A stretch of 64,000 bases of DNA from Verrucomicrobiota bacterium (lineage in GTDB: Bacteria; Verrucomicrobiota; Verrucomicrobiia; Verrucomicrobiales; DEV007), in the NCBI GenBank assembly GCA_024277195.1, contig JAJRVS010000113.1, forward strand, positions 57,772 to 121,771, given 5' to 3'. A model generated the notes under the pieces. That model had not been told where the DNA came from and made no database searches. It saw only the letters and a list, made by a program, of their open reading frames with translations. Of the stretch, positions 1 through 9,567 are shown piece by piece. Position numbers and translations under genes: made by a program. Each line of letters starts with the position of its first letter. The stretch's first letter is position 1.

Positions 1-112
1 CCTTTATCTATAGGAGTTTGAAGATAAAAAAGGCGTAAAAATTAACAGTATTCATTTTTACACTGGACAAATGAACAGTAATTGATATGATTTGTAAAAA
101 CCACAGAGAATC
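1..112 (+). promoter_or_regulatory. recA upstream region with spaced repeats
   Basis: The 112 bases before recA carry AACAGTA at 44-50 and again at 74-80, 30 bp apart, which is close to three helical turns. Between them lies an inverted pair, TTCATTT (51-57) and AAATGAA (69-75). Such an arrangement would suit a dimeric regulator, and recA is usually a DNA-damage-induced gene, so an SOS-type operator is a reasonable guess. I cannot name the regulator, and I see no confident -35/-10 pair or strong Shine-Dalgarno sequence before the ATG at 113. Confidence 0.35.
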
Positions 113-1354
113 ATGTCACAAGTATTAACACCCAATTCTAAAAAAAGCAGCTCGGCCTCTTCATCTAACTCAATTGCAAAAGAGTCAAATTTGTCGCAAG
201 GTGCAATGAGTTCTTCTAAGATAACGCAAAACGGAGAACAAAAAACTCAGGTGAGTTCAAGCGCAGAGAGCAAAAAAAGTAATAACGATCTTAAGAAAAT
301 GGCAGCAAACGAAAAAAAGGCAAAAGCAGCAGTAACAGCGGAAAAAAGCAGGCTTGCAGCCGCCCGGGGTAAAAACCTGGATTTAGCTATTTCGCAAATT
401 CAAAAAGATTATGGTGAAGGAGCTATCATGCGTTTGGGTGAACACACCCGTGTAGATGTAGATGTGATACCCACTGGTAATTTGTTGATTGATAGGGCTC
501 TTGGTGTAGGCGGTTTTCCCCGTGGTCGTATTATTGAAGTTTATGGACCGGAATCTTCAGGTAAAACGACGCTTTGTTTGACTGCGATTGCACAAGCTCA
601 AAAACAAGGAGGGTTGGCAGGTTTTGTTGATGTTGAACATGCTCTGGATCCTCAATATTCGAAAAGACTTGGAGTTAAGCTGGATGAATTGCTGGTTTCA
701 CAGCCAAGTTCGGGGGAAGAAGCTTTGCGTATCGTAGAAACCCTTGTGCGTTCCAATGCTTTAGATGTGATTGTTTTAGATTCGGTAGCAGCTTTAGTCA
801 CCAAACAGGAGTTGGATGGTGAAATTGGTGATACGACAGTTGGGGCCCAAGCTCGATTGATGAGTGCTGCAATGAGAAAGCTAACCTCATTAATAGCTAA
901 AGCTAGAACTACTGTCATCTTCACTAATCAGATTCGTGAAAAAATCGGTGTGATGTTTGGTAATCCGGAAACCACACCAGGAGGTCGGGCACTCAAATTC
1001 TATAGCAGTGTTCGCTGTGATATTCGTCGCATCGGAGCAATCAAAGCTTCAGACGGTTCAATGATTGGTAATCGAACCCGGGTGAAAGTGGTTAAAAATA
1101 AAGTAGCACCGCCTTATGGTGAAGCCGAATTTGATATTATGTTTAATGAAGGTATTTCAGCGGTTGGATCGCTGTTGGATTTGGCAATTGAGCATGAAAT
1201 TTTACAGAAACGTGGTTCATGGTTCAGTTATAAAGGAACTCAATTGGCACAAGGTCGCGATGCAGCAAAAGAAGCGTTAAAAGCAGATGAAATTCTTTAC
1301 GCTGAAATTGAAGAGGTCGTTAAAGCTAAAATGGACGCCGCCGATTCGGAATAA
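113..1354 (+). CDS. recA: RecA recombinase with long N-terminal extension
   Basis: RecA forms ATP-dependent filaments on single-stranded DNA, drives strand exchange and triggers the SOS response. The core starts at about residue 87 ([16 protein letters not shown]). Walker A is GPESSGKT (145-152), Walker B is VIVLDS (219-224), and loop L2 lies around 275-291 ([17 protein letters not shown]). The first roughly 85 residues are a low-complexity Ser/Lys/Ala-rich tail absent from standard RecA of about 350 residues, which makes this protein 413 residues long. The ATG at 113 is chosen because the frame stays open and the tail becomes a smooth Lys/Ala-rich helix into the core. Internal Met codons at residues 32 and 63 are alternative starts. 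The gene seems to be monocistronic or followed only by the small membrane gene at 1418. Confidence 0.97.
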   Translation: MSQVLTPNSKKSSSASSSNSIAKESNLSQGAMSSSKITQNGEQKTQVSSSAESKKSNNDLKKMAANEKKAKAAVTAEKSRLAAARGKNLDLAISQIQKDYGEGAIMRLGEHTRVDVDVIPTGNLLIDRALGVGGFPRGRIIEVYGPESSGKTTLCLTAIAQAQKQGGLAGFVDVEHALDPQYSKRLGVKLDELLVSQPSSGEEALRIVETLVRSNALDVIVLDSVAALVTKQELDGEIGDTTVGAQARLMSAAMRKLTSLIAKARTTVIFTNQIREKIGVMFGNPETTPGGRALKFYSSVRCDIRRIGAIKASDGSMIGNRTRVKVVKNKVAPPYGEAEFDIMFNEGISAVGSLLDLAIEHEILQKRGSWFSYKGTQLAQGRDAAKEALKADEILYAEIEEVVKAKMDAADSE

Positions 1355-1417
1355 AACGGATTAATTGGAAAAACAGGTGATTAGGAGGAAAATAAACCTA
1401 CAATACTAACTATAAAA

Positions 1418-1675
1418 ATGACAAATGTTACAAGTATGTATGTTCAGCAACTAAAAAGCAGAAAAAGCTTAAGATCGGCACCTGCAGAGTCACTAAAAAT
1501 TGATAAACGAAGTTTGTGCTTTTTTGTCTTGGTTGCACCTCTGGCGGTGATGATGGGGTGGATGTTGGTAGCCGTGTGTTTGACCGGCACATGGACCTGG
1601 CAACTACCCTTGGCTTTGGTTTTTTCATTGTTAGGATCCATGCTGGCCCTGATCAGTACGCTTATACGAAGCTGA
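1418..1675 (+). CDS. Small two-helix membrane protein, unknown function
   Basis: This 85-residue protein has a basic N-terminal half (SRKSLRS, KIDKRS) and two hydrophobic segments at about 33-53 and 61-82 separated by a short GTWTWQ turn, so it is probably a small inner-membrane hairpin protein with the N-terminus in the cytoplasm. It starts 63 bases after recA on the same strand. An AGGAGG at 1383-1388 lies about 29 bases before the ATG, too far for a normal ribosome binding site, so either the start or the gene call could be wrong. I do not recognise the family. Confidence 0.5.
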   Translation: MTNVTSMYVQQLKSRKSLRSAPAESLKIDKRSLCFFVLVAPLAVMMGWMLVAVCLTGTWTWQLPLALVFSLLGSMLALISTLIRS

Positions 1676-1918
1676 GAGGAGTTGTGGTTTGCTAGCTTTT
1701 AGACTAGTTGAGATGGTCAATATAGGTTATTTAACGTCCTCATTGCTAACGAAAAACATAATCGTAGATGGTATAGATAGGTGTAGCAATGCCCAATATA
1801 TTATATTATTTGGCTACATGATTTACAGGCACCTCACCCAATTCTCTTGAAATCCTTTTTCTTTATAATTGTCCTCGTTGCTTGAAGTTCCCCTATTTCT
1901 TCATAAAAATGTAGTGTA
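1676..1918. other. Intergenic, no gene seen
   Basis: This is AT-rich DNA between the small membrane gene and the palindromes that precede the LysR gene. No open frame with coding character and no RNA gene was seen on either strand. Confidence 0.5.
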
Positions 1919-1943
1919 GTGTGATTTGATATAAAAATCACAC
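1919..1943. promoter_or_regulatory. 9-bp perfect inverted repeat before LysR gene
   Basis: GTGTGATTT (1919-1927) and AAATCACAC (1935-1943) are perfect inverted repeats around a 7-base AT-rich spacer, ending 41 bases before the LysR start codon. LysR-type regulators usually bind interrupted dyads near their own promoter, so this is a candidate autoregulatory operator. It is also able to form a hairpin in RNA. The half-site resembles a CRP half-site (TGTGA), but the spacing does not fit CRP. Confidence 0.45.
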
Positions 1944-1966
1944 GCACCTTAGATCAAGGTGCTTTT
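1944..1966 (+). terminator. Hairpin plus T-run just before LysR start
   Basis: GCACCTT (1944-1950) pairs perfectly with AAGGTGC (1956-1962) over a 5-base loop and is followed by TTTT. It directly abuts the preceding palindrome and lies only 22 bases before the ATG at 1985. It looks like a compact intrinsic terminator. Its position suggests either the end of upstream transcription or an attenuator in the LysR leader. Confidence 0.45.
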
Positions 1967-1984
1967 ACAACACTAACAGCAGTT

Positions 1985-2896
1985 ATGAATGTACATCATC
2001 TTGAGCTATTTTATTATGTAGCAAAATATGAGGGTATCACCCAGGCGGTGAGACGGATGCCTTACGGTATTCAGCAACCGGCGGTGAGTGGTCAGATGTT
2101 GAATCTTGAACGTTCGCTGGGAACGCCTCTATTTCATCGACGGCCTTTTGTTTTAACCGCAGCAGGTGAACAATTGTATAATTATGTTTATCCTTTTTTT
2201 TCAAGGATGGAAGAAGTTCGCAGCCAGGTCTGCGGGGAGGGAACAGATCATTTACGGTTAGCGGCGCCCACTTCAGTCTTGGCGAATCATTTACCAGGGG
2301 TACTGGGGCAATTGCGCAGGGAGTTTCCTAATCTGCGATTGACTTTGCGAGAACTTCCGGCCCCTGGCGCGGAATCTGCGTTATTAAAACAAGAAGCGGA
2401 TATTGCGGTTACCCTTTGCGACGAAAAAGTATCAGCAAGTGTTAGTATAGAAAAGTTGATTAAATTACCGCTAGTATTATTAGTGCAGAAAAAAAATAAA
2501 GATCTTTCCCCGAAAAGTTTTCTAGAATTAGAAAAAAAGGCTAAAAGTGGTGATTATAGAATTAAAGAGGCTTTAGTCTCCTTATTACCTGGTGAAACAG
2601 TGGCCCGTTTGTTTCAAAAGGGTTTGCAGGATCGAAATTTGATTTGGAATCCGGCGGTGGAGGTTACTACATTAGAGTTAGTTTTGTCTTATGTAGCACA
2701 AGGGTTCGGTTATGGTTTGTCGGTCGCGATGCCTCAGATGAAATTACCGCCTAACGTGATAAGCTTGCCGTTGGATAAGTTTCCTAGTTTGGAAATTGGC
2801 CTGATGCATACAGGTAAATTGCAGCCTGTGGGTGAGCGTTTTATAGAGATTGTCCGTGCTTATACCAAGCAAATGGTGAAAAATAAGGCAAAATAA
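1985..2896 (+). CDS. LysR-family transcriptional regulator
   Basis: The N-terminal winged helix-turn-helix (about residues 1-62) has the classic LysR pattern: HHLELFYYVAKYEGITQAV, then QQPAVSGQMLNLERSLGTPLF. The rest (about 88-295) is the periplasmic-binding-protein-like effector domain. The 303-residue length is normal for LysR. The substrate is unknown: neither neighbour is divergently transcribed from it, so the usual target clue is missing. The palindrome and hairpin immediately upstream are its likely control region. LysR proteins that dimerise on dyad sites often repress their own gene. Confidence 0.9.
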   Translation: MNVHHLELFYYVAKYEGITQAVRRMPYGIQQPAVSGQMLNLERSLGTPLFHRRPFVLTAAGEQLYNYVYPFFSRMEEVRSQVCGEGTDHLRLAAPTSVLANHLPGVLGQLRREFPNLRLTLRELPAPGAESALLKQEADIAVTLCDEKVSASVSIEKLIKLPLVLLVQKKNKDLSPKSFLELEKKAKSGDYRIKEALVSLLPGETVARLFQKGLQDRNLIWNPAVEVTTLELVLSYVAQGFGYGLSVAMPQMKLPPNVISLPLDKFPSLEIGLMHTGKLQPVGERFIEIVRAYTKQMVKNKAK

Positions 2897-3031
2897 GAAA
2901 GGGTGGCAAGGAAAGGGAGTTAATTGCAGAGCTTATTATGTGCGCGGTAAGGTGATGTTATTTTAAAGATTAGAAATAAAGCAAAGGTAGTAGGTACTTG
3001 ATTGTTTTTTGGAAAATAGCTGTTGGTATAT

Positions 3032-3054
3032 CCACTAATACGATAAATTAGTGG
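3032..3054. terminator. Hairpin between convergent genes
   Basis: CCACTAAT (3032-3039) and ATTAGTGG (3047-3054) form a perfect 8-bp stem with a 7-base loop between the ends of the rightward LysR gene and the leftward PHP phosphatase gene. There is no T-run on either side, so it may terminate weakly or protect 3' ends. Confidence 0.4.
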
Positions 3055-3065
3055 GAAAAGGTCAA

Positions 3066-3890
3066 TCAGCGGAAATCTACTAATGTTCTTTTGCGTTGTG
3101 CAAAATGAGCGCTTTGGGTGTAGCCGATGTCACTAACGAGTTTGATAGCGGTATCAAAGTCTGCTCCGACTTCCTCGGGTCGATGAGCATCGGAGCTGAT
3201 CACAATGGGAATATTAGCTTGGAAAGCGAGTTCAATAAATTCACGTGACGGATAGATTTCTTTACACGTTTTGCGTAATCCGGCGGTACTGACTTCTATC
3301 GTCATATTATTGGCGGCGATGACTTCGATTGTTGGCTCGTAAAAACGTTTGAGCTCTCCTGCTGGTCGGTGACCAAATTTTTTTACAAGATCTGGGTGGG
3401 CAAGGAAGTCAAACAGACCAGAAGCGGCACATTGTCGGTACAAGTGCCAATATTTCTCCCAAATCTCCTCTATTGAGCCATCCCATCGTTTTTCCCATTT
3501 TGGGTCGGGATCATCTACAGCCCAATCAGGTTCAAGGTAATGAACACTGCCAATAAGATAATCAAAACCTGCCTGCTGTGAGAGTTTATCAATCCAGCTT
3601 TCCTGCCCGGGGATGAAATCACACTCTAAACCTAGTCGAATAGTGAGATTATCGGAAAATTGTTGCTGGCTAGCTTGTACCAAATCAAGGTAGCGAGGAA
3701 ATTCCTCGTATTCCATGCGCCAGTCATCAAATTTTTTTGCCATTGGGTTGTGGTCAGAGAAGCCAATTTCTGTTAAACCACACTTGATAGCAGCTTTTGC
3801 ATAGGCATCCGGCCAGCCTTCAGCGTGTTTACACAAGGGGGTGTGCATATGGTAATCAGCAGGTGAATGGCCTATTTTTGGTAGAATCAT
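3066..3890 (-). CDS. hisJ: PHP-family histidinol-phosphatase (HisJ-like)
   Basis: HisJ-type enzymes remove phosphate from L-histidinol phosphate, the penultimate stage of histidine synthesis, using a metal cluster in a PHP barrel. The metal-binding motifs appear in order: DYHMHTPLCKHAEG near the N-terminus, SDHNP, GLECDF, GSVHY, LAHPDL and SSDAH near the C-terminus. The ATG at 3890 gives 274 residues, typical for the family. An in-frame TTG five codons upstream is less likely. Another PHP phosphoesterase activity is possible, but the SDHNP and LECDF blocks and the presence of hisG in the same window favour histidine synthesis. The gene stands alone and is divergent from the secreted-protein gene at 4041. 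Confidence 0.82.
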   Translation of the reverse strand: MILPKIGHSPADYHMHTPLCKHAEGWPDAYAKAAIKCGLTEIGFSDHNPMAKKFDDWRMEYEEFPRYLDLVQASQQQFSDNLTIRLGLECDFIPGQESWIDKLSQQAGFDYLIGSVHYLEPDWAVDDPDPKWEKRWDGSIEEIWEKYWHLYRQCAASGLFDFLAHPDLVKKFGHRPAGELKRFYEPTIEVIAANNMTIEVSTAGLRKTCKEIYPSREFIELAFQANIPIVISSDAHRPEEVGADFDTAIKLVSDIGYTQSAHFAQRKRTLVDFR

Positions 3891-4040
3891 GGTAAAAGGT
3901 AACAAGCAGCAGGAATAATCCAGACAAATAAATTTTTACTAAAGAGTAGTTTTTGCTTGCAAGATAGGTAAAAAAAGAGTGAAATACACAGTTCCAAGTG
4001 TATTATATCGCTAGGGAAAATAAAAATTTTAAAAATTTCT

Positions 4041-4739
4041 ATGATGAAAAAAGCATTTGCCGTATTTGCAGCTATAATTTTAATGCCAAGCTTGAACGCT
4101 CATGCTTGGGTGGGTGGGCCTTGGTCGGGTAATAATGCTTCTCCGTCTGGAGATGATGGTGTGTATGAAGCGGTGGCGACTGCTACCAATGGGTCGGGTA
4201 TTTATCGCTGGGGAGTTAAAAATTCAGGTGGGAGTTTAGAATTTGCCAATGGTTCACTTGGATCCTCCAATTTATGGTACTACAGGGGTATTGCTTATTT
4301 TGGTATGTGTTTTGGTACTGTGAATTCAGCTCTTGGTATTGTTTCAGTGGTAGGAAATGGTACTACAGACCTTATTAAATCGAGTACCACGGTTGATCCA
4401 GATACAGGAACTGTTATTACCGTAAGTATCGGTCTTGTAGGTCCTGACTCTTCAGCTTCTAATGGAAATATAGCTTATAGTAATTCTGCTTTTACCGCAA
4501 AAATTACCTCAAAAGCACCAGTGAAACGTTTTAAAGGAACGGGCACAGTGTCCTTTACCGGACAGCCAGACACTGAGTTGACTACAACGACATTAACTTA
4601 TACTACTATACCATCAGGAACTACCGTGACAGAAACGACCAGTTCTACAGGCGGAGAGTCTGAAGACTTTCCTCAGCGAGGTAAATCAGTTAAATTTAAA
4701 GTGATTGGATCTCAAGTCTCGCAAGAGACCAATTTCTAA
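4041..4739 (+). CDS. Secreted protein of unknown function
   Basis: The N-terminus MMKKAFAVFAAIILMPSL followed by NAHA is a clear Sec signal peptide with cleavage expected after residue 22 or 23. The mature protein of about 210 residues starts WVGGPWSGN and is rich in Gly, Ser and Thr with few charges, typical of an exported beta-rich surface or matrix protein. No Cys lipobox, PEP-CTERM tail or enzyme motif is visible. I do not recognise it. Two adjacent ATG codons (4041, 4044) could start it. It is followed directly by a strong intrinsic terminator, so it is probably a single-gene transcript. Confidence 0.75.
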   Translation: MMKKAFAVFAAIILMPSLNAHAWVGGPWSGNNASPSGDDGVYEAVATATNGSGIYRWGVKNSGGSLEFANGSLGSSNLWYYRGIAYFGMCFGTVNSALGIVSVVGNGTTDLIKSSTTVDPDTGTVITVSIGLVGPDSSASNGNIAYSNSAFTAKITSKAPVKRFKGTGTVSFTGQPDTELTTTTLTYTTIPSGTTVTETTSSTGGESEDFPQRGKSVKFKVIGSQVSQETNF

Positions 4740-4762
4740 TTTGATTAAAATACAATTTGATG

Positions 4763-4797
4763 ACGGCCTGATGGATAAAACCGTCAGGCCGTTTTTC
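4763..4797 (+). terminator. Strong intrinsic terminator
   Basis: ACGGCCTGA (4763-4771) pairs with TCAGGCCGT (4784-4792) across a 12-base loop and runs into TTTTTCTT. It ends the transcript of the secreted-protein gene. Confidence 0.85.
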
Positions 4798-4859
4798 TTC
4801 GTAATAAGGAGAAAGGAAAGGGGTGAAAAAATCTATGTCATCAAATAAAGTCAGCTGAT

Positions 4860-5351
4860 ATGAACTCCAGGGGTTTCACATTGCTAGAGCTTTTAATGTC
4901 TATCGTGGTGATAGCCATATTGGCTGGTATTGGTATCCCTAGTTATTCTTCGTATCGAAGAAGGGCCGAGAAAGCGGTGTGTCTTTCTCAAATGCGGGTG
5001 ATACATGTGGCATTGGATACTTATTTAGCTGATAATCGTCAGTGGCCACAAATTCCAGGAGACATATTTTTTTCTGATGATGAAAGTTTATTTTGGGAAT
5101 GGTGGATCAAAGCTCTAGCTCCGTATGGAGCCAGCCAACAAACCTGGTTATGTCCTTCGGATAAATTACAAAGGGAGTCCAAAGATAAATACAGTGGTTC
5201 CTATATGCCTGCAAAATTTGACTCGCATCATTTCACTCCGTATCGCTGGGCAGGCCAGCCTTGGTTAATGGAGCGTGGTAAGCTTCATCCGGGCGGTGCG
5301 CATATTATGCTACCAGATGGTTCAATTCACGGCTCCGAGGATGTATTTTAG
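4860..5351 (+). CDS. Type II secretion-like pseudopilin (orphan)
   Basis: The N-terminus MNSRGFTLLELLMSIVVIAI is a textbook prepilin signal: a short basic leader, cleavage between G5 and F6, N-methylated Phe, Glu at +5, then one hydrophobic helix (about 8-28). The C-terminal part of about 130 residues has two Cys (WLCPSDK and one near residue 40) and ends with the pattern HPGGAHIMLPDGSIHG. This H-x-DG ending is characteristic of the large families of orphan pseudopilins in Verrucomicrobiota, Planctomycetota and Lentisphaerota. No secretion ATPase or prepilin peptidase lies nearby. Its role is unknown, perhaps a surface or secretion fibre subunit. Confidence 0.85.
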   Translation: MNSRGFTLLELLMSIVVIAILAGIGIPSYSSYRRRAEKAVCLSQMRVIHVALDTYLADNRQWPQIPGDIFFSDDESLFWEWWIKALAPYGASQQTWLCPSDKLQRESKDKYSGSYMPAKFDSHHFTPYRWAGQPWLMERGKLHPGGAHIMLPDGSIHGSEDVF

Positions 5352-5358
5352 ATAAACC

Positions 5359-5387
5359 GAAAAAGTTGCTTAATTCAGAGAGCAACT
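5359..5387 (-). terminator. carB intrinsic terminator overlapping its stop codon
   Basis: On the minus strand AGTTGCT and AGCAACT (plus-strand 5381-5387 and 5364-5370) form a 7-bp stem with a 10-base loop, followed by a run of five T (plus-strand A at 5360-5364). The stem begins within the carB stop codon. Confidence 0.65.
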
Positions 5388-8300
5388 CACATCTGGTGGT
5401 GATCTTGTAGGGCGGTTACGTTGACACCTCTTTTTTGTACGGAACGGATGGCGGCGATGCTGGCTCGAGCACCGCGTAGGGTGGTCATGATGGGGATCCG
5501 GTGAGTGATCGCGCCACTGCGGATACGCACTTCGTCCTGGCGCGGAATGCGTCCACTCGGGGTGTTGATGATGAAGGCAATCTCTTCGTTCTTGATCATG
5601 TCTAGAACGTTGGGTCGTCCTTCGGATAATTTAAATAATTTATTAACCGGTATATTGGCTTGCTTGAGGGCATTAGCGGTACCAGAAGTTGAATAGATTG
5701 TAAAACCAGCTTCGGAAAATTCACGGGCGATATCGATAACACCAGCTTTATCTGAATCCTTGACACTAACAAAGATGTTGCCAGTGAGAGGTAGTGAAGC
5801 AGAGGCCGCCATTTGTGATTTGGCATAAGCAATACCAAAATCCTTATCGATGCCCATTACTTCCCCAGTAGATTTCATTTCGGGCCCAAGAACACTGTCG
5901 ATGCCAGGAAATTTACTAAAGGGAAAAACGGCTTCTTTAACTGAATAATGGGGAGGATAGATCTCTTCGGTAAATCCGATCTCTTTTAAGCTTTCTCCCG
6001 CCATGACCCGGGCGGCGTATTTGGCCAAGGGGATTCCCAGTGCTTTGCTGACAAAGGGAACGGTACGTGAAGCCCGTGGATTAACTTCAATGACATAGAG
6101 TTCATTGTCTTTAACGGCGAATTGGATATTCATCAATCCGCATACTTTGAGTTCTTTTGCCAAAGCTTTGGTAGCTTGGAAGATTTTATCTTTCATCGAA
6201 TCATCGATGGAGAACGGTGGAATGACACAAGCGCTGTCGCCGCTGTGAATACCCGCTTGCTCGATGTGTTCCATGATGGCTCCGATCACCGAGGTTTCGC
6301 CATCGGATATGCAATCGACGTCTATTTCGGTAGCATCTTCGAGGAAGCGATCGACCAGCACGGGACGTTCCGGGCTGGCTTCGACGGCAGTGCGCATGTA
6401 ATGGCGCAGTTCTTCATCGTTGTGAACGATCATCATTGCACGTCCGCCTAAAACAAATGATGGCCTAACCAGAACAGGGTAGGATATTCTCTGAGCGACA
6501 ACTACAGCTTCTTCTTCCGAGGTGGCGGTTCCAGCTTCGGCTTGTCGCAGGCCAAGTTTATCCAATAGAGCACTGAAATATTTACGATCTTCGGCCAATT
6601 CGATGCTTTCAGGTGAGGTTCCGATGATGTTGGCTCCATGCCGTTTGAGGTCGGCGGCAAGGTTGAGTGGTGTTTGTCCGCCAAATTGGACAATGATTCC
6701 CCAGCAATCTTCTTGCTCGTAAATATTGAGTACATCCTCGAGTGTGAGAGGTTCGAAATACAACTTGTCGCTGGTATCGTAGTCGGTGGAGACAGTTTCT
6801 GGGTTGGAGTTGACCATGATGGTCTCGAAACCCTGTTCCTTTAAAGCGAATGAGGCATGCACACAGCAGTAGTCAAATTCGATGCCTTGTCCGATACGGT
6901 TGGGACCACCGCCGAGGATCATTACTCGGCGTTTGTCACTCCCACGCGCTTCATTTTCATCCCCGTAGGTGGAATAATAATAGGGGGTGTAAGCTTCGAA
7001 TTCTGCAGCGCAAGTATCGACGAGTCGGTAGGTGGGCACCACGCCTGCCTTTTTGCGCGCGGCTCGCACGTCATCACTGCTTTGTTGGGTCAGGTAGGCA
7101 ATTTGTGGGTCTGAGTAACCTAGTTTTTTGGCTTTCTTGAAGTTGAGTGTTTCGAGAGATTTGCCTTTAAATTCATCATCAGCCAGGCAGATTTGCTGTA
7201 GGTGGCCAAGGAACCAGCGGTCAATTTTAGTGAGTTCAAATACTTCGTCAATGGTGAAGCCGGCATCAAAAGCATATCGCAGATAAAAAATACGATGTTC
7301 GTTGGGGGTGGTGAGCTTGGAGGTGATGGCTTCCCGGTTCAGGTTTTTAGGATCTTTGCCGTCGGCACCAAAACCAAAACGTCCGATTTCGAGGGAGCGC
7401 AGGGCTTTTTGCATCGATTCTTTAAAAGTACGTCCAATGGCCATGGCTTCGCCGACACTTTTCATCTGGGTGGTGAGAGTGGGATCAGCATCAGGAAATT
7501 TTTCGAAGGTGAAGCGTGGCAGTTTGACTACGCAGTAGTCAATCGTGGGCTCGAAGCTAGCTGGGGTTTCACGGGTGATGTCGTTGCGTATTTCGTCCAG
7601 GGTATAACCAACAGCCAGTTTGGCGGCAATTTTAGCTATGGGGAAACCGGTTGCCTTGGAAGCGAGCGCTGATGAACGGGAGACCCGTGGGTTCATCTCG
7701 ATGACGATCATACGTCCGGTGTTGGGCTCTACGGCAAATTGGATATTGGAGCCACCGGTTTCTACGCCAATCTCACGAATACAGGCAAAAGAGGCGTCGC
7801 GCATGATTTGGTACTCGCGATCGGTGAGCGTCTGGATAGGTGCTACGGTGATGGAATCGCCGGTGTGTACGCCCATCGGGTCGAGATTTTCAATCGAACA
7901 GATGACCACGCAGTTGTCATTGCAGTCGCGCATGACTTCGATTTCAAATTCTTTCCATCCTAGTAGGGATTCTTCGACAAGCACTTCGCTGACAGGGGAG
8001 AGGTCAATGCCGCGGGTGACAATTTCTTCAAACTCTTCACGGTTGTATGCGATGCCACCTCCTGCACCACCCAAGGTGTAAGCAGGCCGGATGATCATTG
8101 GGAAGTTGCCAATTTCTTTAGCAATCACATTGGCTTCGGCCATGGTGTGTGCCACTCCTGATTGTGGTAAGTCCAGACCGATTTTGAGCATGGCCTCTTT
8201 AAACAGAAGACGGTCTTCACCCTTCTCGATTGCTTCGGCATTGGCTCCGATGAGTTTTACCCCTGCTTTGTCGAGGAATCCATCTCGAACTAGATCCATC

Positions 8301-8596
8301 GCGGCATTGAGCGCGGTTTGGCCTCCCAAGGTGGGCAACAAGGCGTCGGGTTTTTCTACGTCGATGATCTTTTTGATCATTTCCGGGGTGATCGGCTCGA
8401 TATAGGTCCGAGCTGCAAACTCGGGGTCGGTCATAATAGTGGCCGGATTGGAATTAACCAATACTACGGTGTAACCTTCTTCTTGTAGAGCTTTGCAAGC
8501 TTGTACTCCGGAATAGTCAAATTCGCAGCCTTGTCCGATGACAATGGGTCCGGATCCAATGAGAAGTATTTTTTTGATCGATTCGTCGCGTGGCAT
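5387..8596 (-). CDS. carB: Carbamoyl-phosphate synthase large subunit
   Basis: CarB joins bicarbonate, ammonia from the CarA glutaminase subunit and two ATP to make carbamoyl phosphate for pyrimidine and arginine synthesis. The 1069-residue protein has the two duplicated ATP-grasp halves: the first opens with [20 protein letters not shown] and holds [11 protein letters not shown] and GGQTALN, and the second opens with [19 protein letters not shown] and holds [12 protein letters not shown] and GGQTPLN. An oligomerisation segment lies between them. The last roughly 130 residues (from about [11 protein letters not shown]) form the allosteric MGS-like domain. carA is not adjacent. The gene is divergent from the mla operon and ends in an intrinsic terminator shared with the convergent pseudopilin region. 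Confidence 0.98.
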   Translation of the reverse strand: MPRDESIKKILLIGSGPIVIGQGCEFDYSGVQACKALQEEGYTVVLVNSNPATIMTDPEFAARTYIEPITPEMIKKIIDVEKPDALLPTLGGQTALNAAMDLVRDGFLDKAGVKLIGANAEAIEKGEDRLLFKEAMLKIGLDLPQSGVAHTMAEANVIAKEIGNFPMIIRPAYTLGGAGGGIAYNREEFEEIVTRGIDLSPVSEVLVEESLLGWKEFEIEVMRDCNDNCVVICSIENLDPMGVHTGDSITVAPIQTLTDREYQIMRDASFACIREIGVETGGSNIQFAVEPNTGRMIVIEMNPRVSRSSALASKATGFPIAKIAAKLAVGYTLDEIRNDITRETPASFEPTIDYCVVKLPRFTFEKFPDADPTLTTQMKSVGEAMAIGRTFKESMQKALRSLEIGRFGFGADGKDPKNLNREAITSKLTTPNEHRIFYLRYAFDAGFTIDEVFELTKIDRWFLGHLQQICLADDEFKGKSLETLNFKKAKKLGYSDPQIAYLTQQSSDDVRAARKKAGVVPTYRLVDTCAAEFEAYTPYYYSTYGDENEARGSDKRRVMILGGGPNRIGQGIEFDYCCVHASFALKEQGFETIMVNSNPETVSTDYDTSDKLYFEPLTLEDVLNIYEQEDCWGIIVQFGGQTPLNLAADLKRHGANIIGTSPESIELAEDRKYFSALLDKLGLRQAEAGTATSEEEAVVVAQRISYPVLVRPSFVLGGRAMMIVHNDEELRHYMRTAVEASPERPVLVDRFLEDATEIDVDCISDGETSVIGAIMEHIEQAGIHSGDSACVIPPFSIDDSMKDKIFQATKALAKELKVCGLMNIQFAVKDNELYVIEVNPRASRTVPFVSKALGIPLAKYAARVMAGESLKEIGFTEEIYPPHYSVKEAVFPFSKFPGIDSVLGPEMKSTGEVMGIDKDFGIAYAKSQMAASASLPLTGNIFVSVKDSDKAGVIDIAREFSEAGFTIYSTSGTANALKQANIPVNKLFKLSEGRPNVLDMIKNEEIAFIINTPSGRIPRQDEVRIRSGAITHRIPIMTTLRGARASIAAIRSVQKRGVNVTALQDHHQM

Positions 8597-8769
8597 AGTG
8601 ACGAAAATGAAAACCGTTCACTCGCATTACCCTGTGCTTTTGTAAAGCAGGAAGGAGTAGAGAAAAGCATTTCTTTGCCTTTGCGTAATGTATGCCAAAC
8701 GCTATAACTTGTAAGCATTGAGATACAACAGCGACATAAAGCGACACGAGCATTGAATAGACGTTTAAA

Positions 8770-9567
8770 ATGGTCAGATTAATAGAAATGACAGGGTCAC
8801 TGGTGACTCGTTTTTTACGGTATCAGGGAGAAGTTGCGCTCTTGATGGTAGAAACGGCAAAAGCCTTGGTATTGGGTAAAGTTCGCTGGCGCCTGGTGGG
8901 CCAGCAGGTGGTATCTATTGGTTTTGGTTCGCAGTTGGTGGTGATCGTTACCGGAGCGTTTACCGGGGCGGTTTTTGCAGCGCAAAGTTACTTTAAGTTC
9001 AGTGAATTTGGTATGGATTCGGCGGTGGGGGCAGTGGTATCGATTTCGATGTGCCGGGAGTTGGGTCCTGTGCTGACGGGTTTGATGGTAGCTGGTCGGG
9101 TGGGAGCTTCGATGGCAGCGGAGATTGGGACGATGAAAGTGACCGAGCAGGTTGATGCCCTGCGGGCGATGGGGGTTCATCCGATTGATTACCTGGTGGT
9201 TCCACGTACGATAGCGATTATGGTGTCAATGCCCTTGTTGGTGGCTGAGGCGATTGGCTTTGGTATGGTGGCGTCGCATATTACTGTTGTATATGGTTTC
9301 AAAGTGCCGGGCTCTTGGTACATGCAACATGTGGTGGAGCATACCGAGTTGATCGATATTTCCATTGGTATGATCAAAGGTTTTGTTTTCAGTATTTTGA
9401 TTGTGATGATTTCCTGTCACCAGGGTTTGGTCGCCAGCAATGGAGCGGTGGGGGTGGGCAAGGGAACAACGGCTGCTGTGGTGGTTTCTTCGTTAGCTCT
9501 TTTGGTATTTAACTTTTTTCTTACTTTGATTTTAAATTATATGTCGCCTTTGGGCCCGAGTGGATGA
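8770..9567 (+). CDS. mlaE: MlaE-type ABC transporter permease
   Basis: This is the inner-membrane permease of the Mla/MCE phospholipid transport system that maintains outer-membrane lipid asymmetry. The 265-residue protein has five to six hydrophobic helices and the hallmark conserved core CRELGPVLTGLMVAGRVGAS followed by EIGTMKVTEQVDAL and then MGVHPIDYLVVPR. It is the first gene of mlaE-mlaF-mlaD. Its stop codon overlaps the mlaF start (ATGA), implying translational coupling. It is divergent from carB across a 173-bp spacer. Confidence 0.95.
   Translation: MVRLIEMTGSLVTRFLRYQGEVALLMVETAKALVLGKVRWRLVGQQVVSIGFGSQLVVIVTGAFTGAVFAAQSYFKFSEFGMDSAVGAVVSISMCRELGPVLTGLMVAGRVGASMAAEIGTMKVTEQVDALRAMGVHPIDYLVVPRTIAIMVSMPLLVAEAIGFGMVASHITVVYGFKVPGSWYMQHVVEHTELIDISIGMIKGFVFSILIVMISCHQGLVASNGAVGVGKGTTAAVVVSSLALLVFNFFLTLILNYMSPLGPSG

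Noticed and set aside
1919..1943. CRP-binding site
   Set aside because: The TGTGA/TCACA halves are there, but the spacer is 13 bases instead of 6.
5505..8405. Many rightward open frames inside the carB region, some over 100 codons
   Set aside because: They run antisense to a full-length, motif-rich carB gene and have no recognisable domains; they are by-products of its codon bias.
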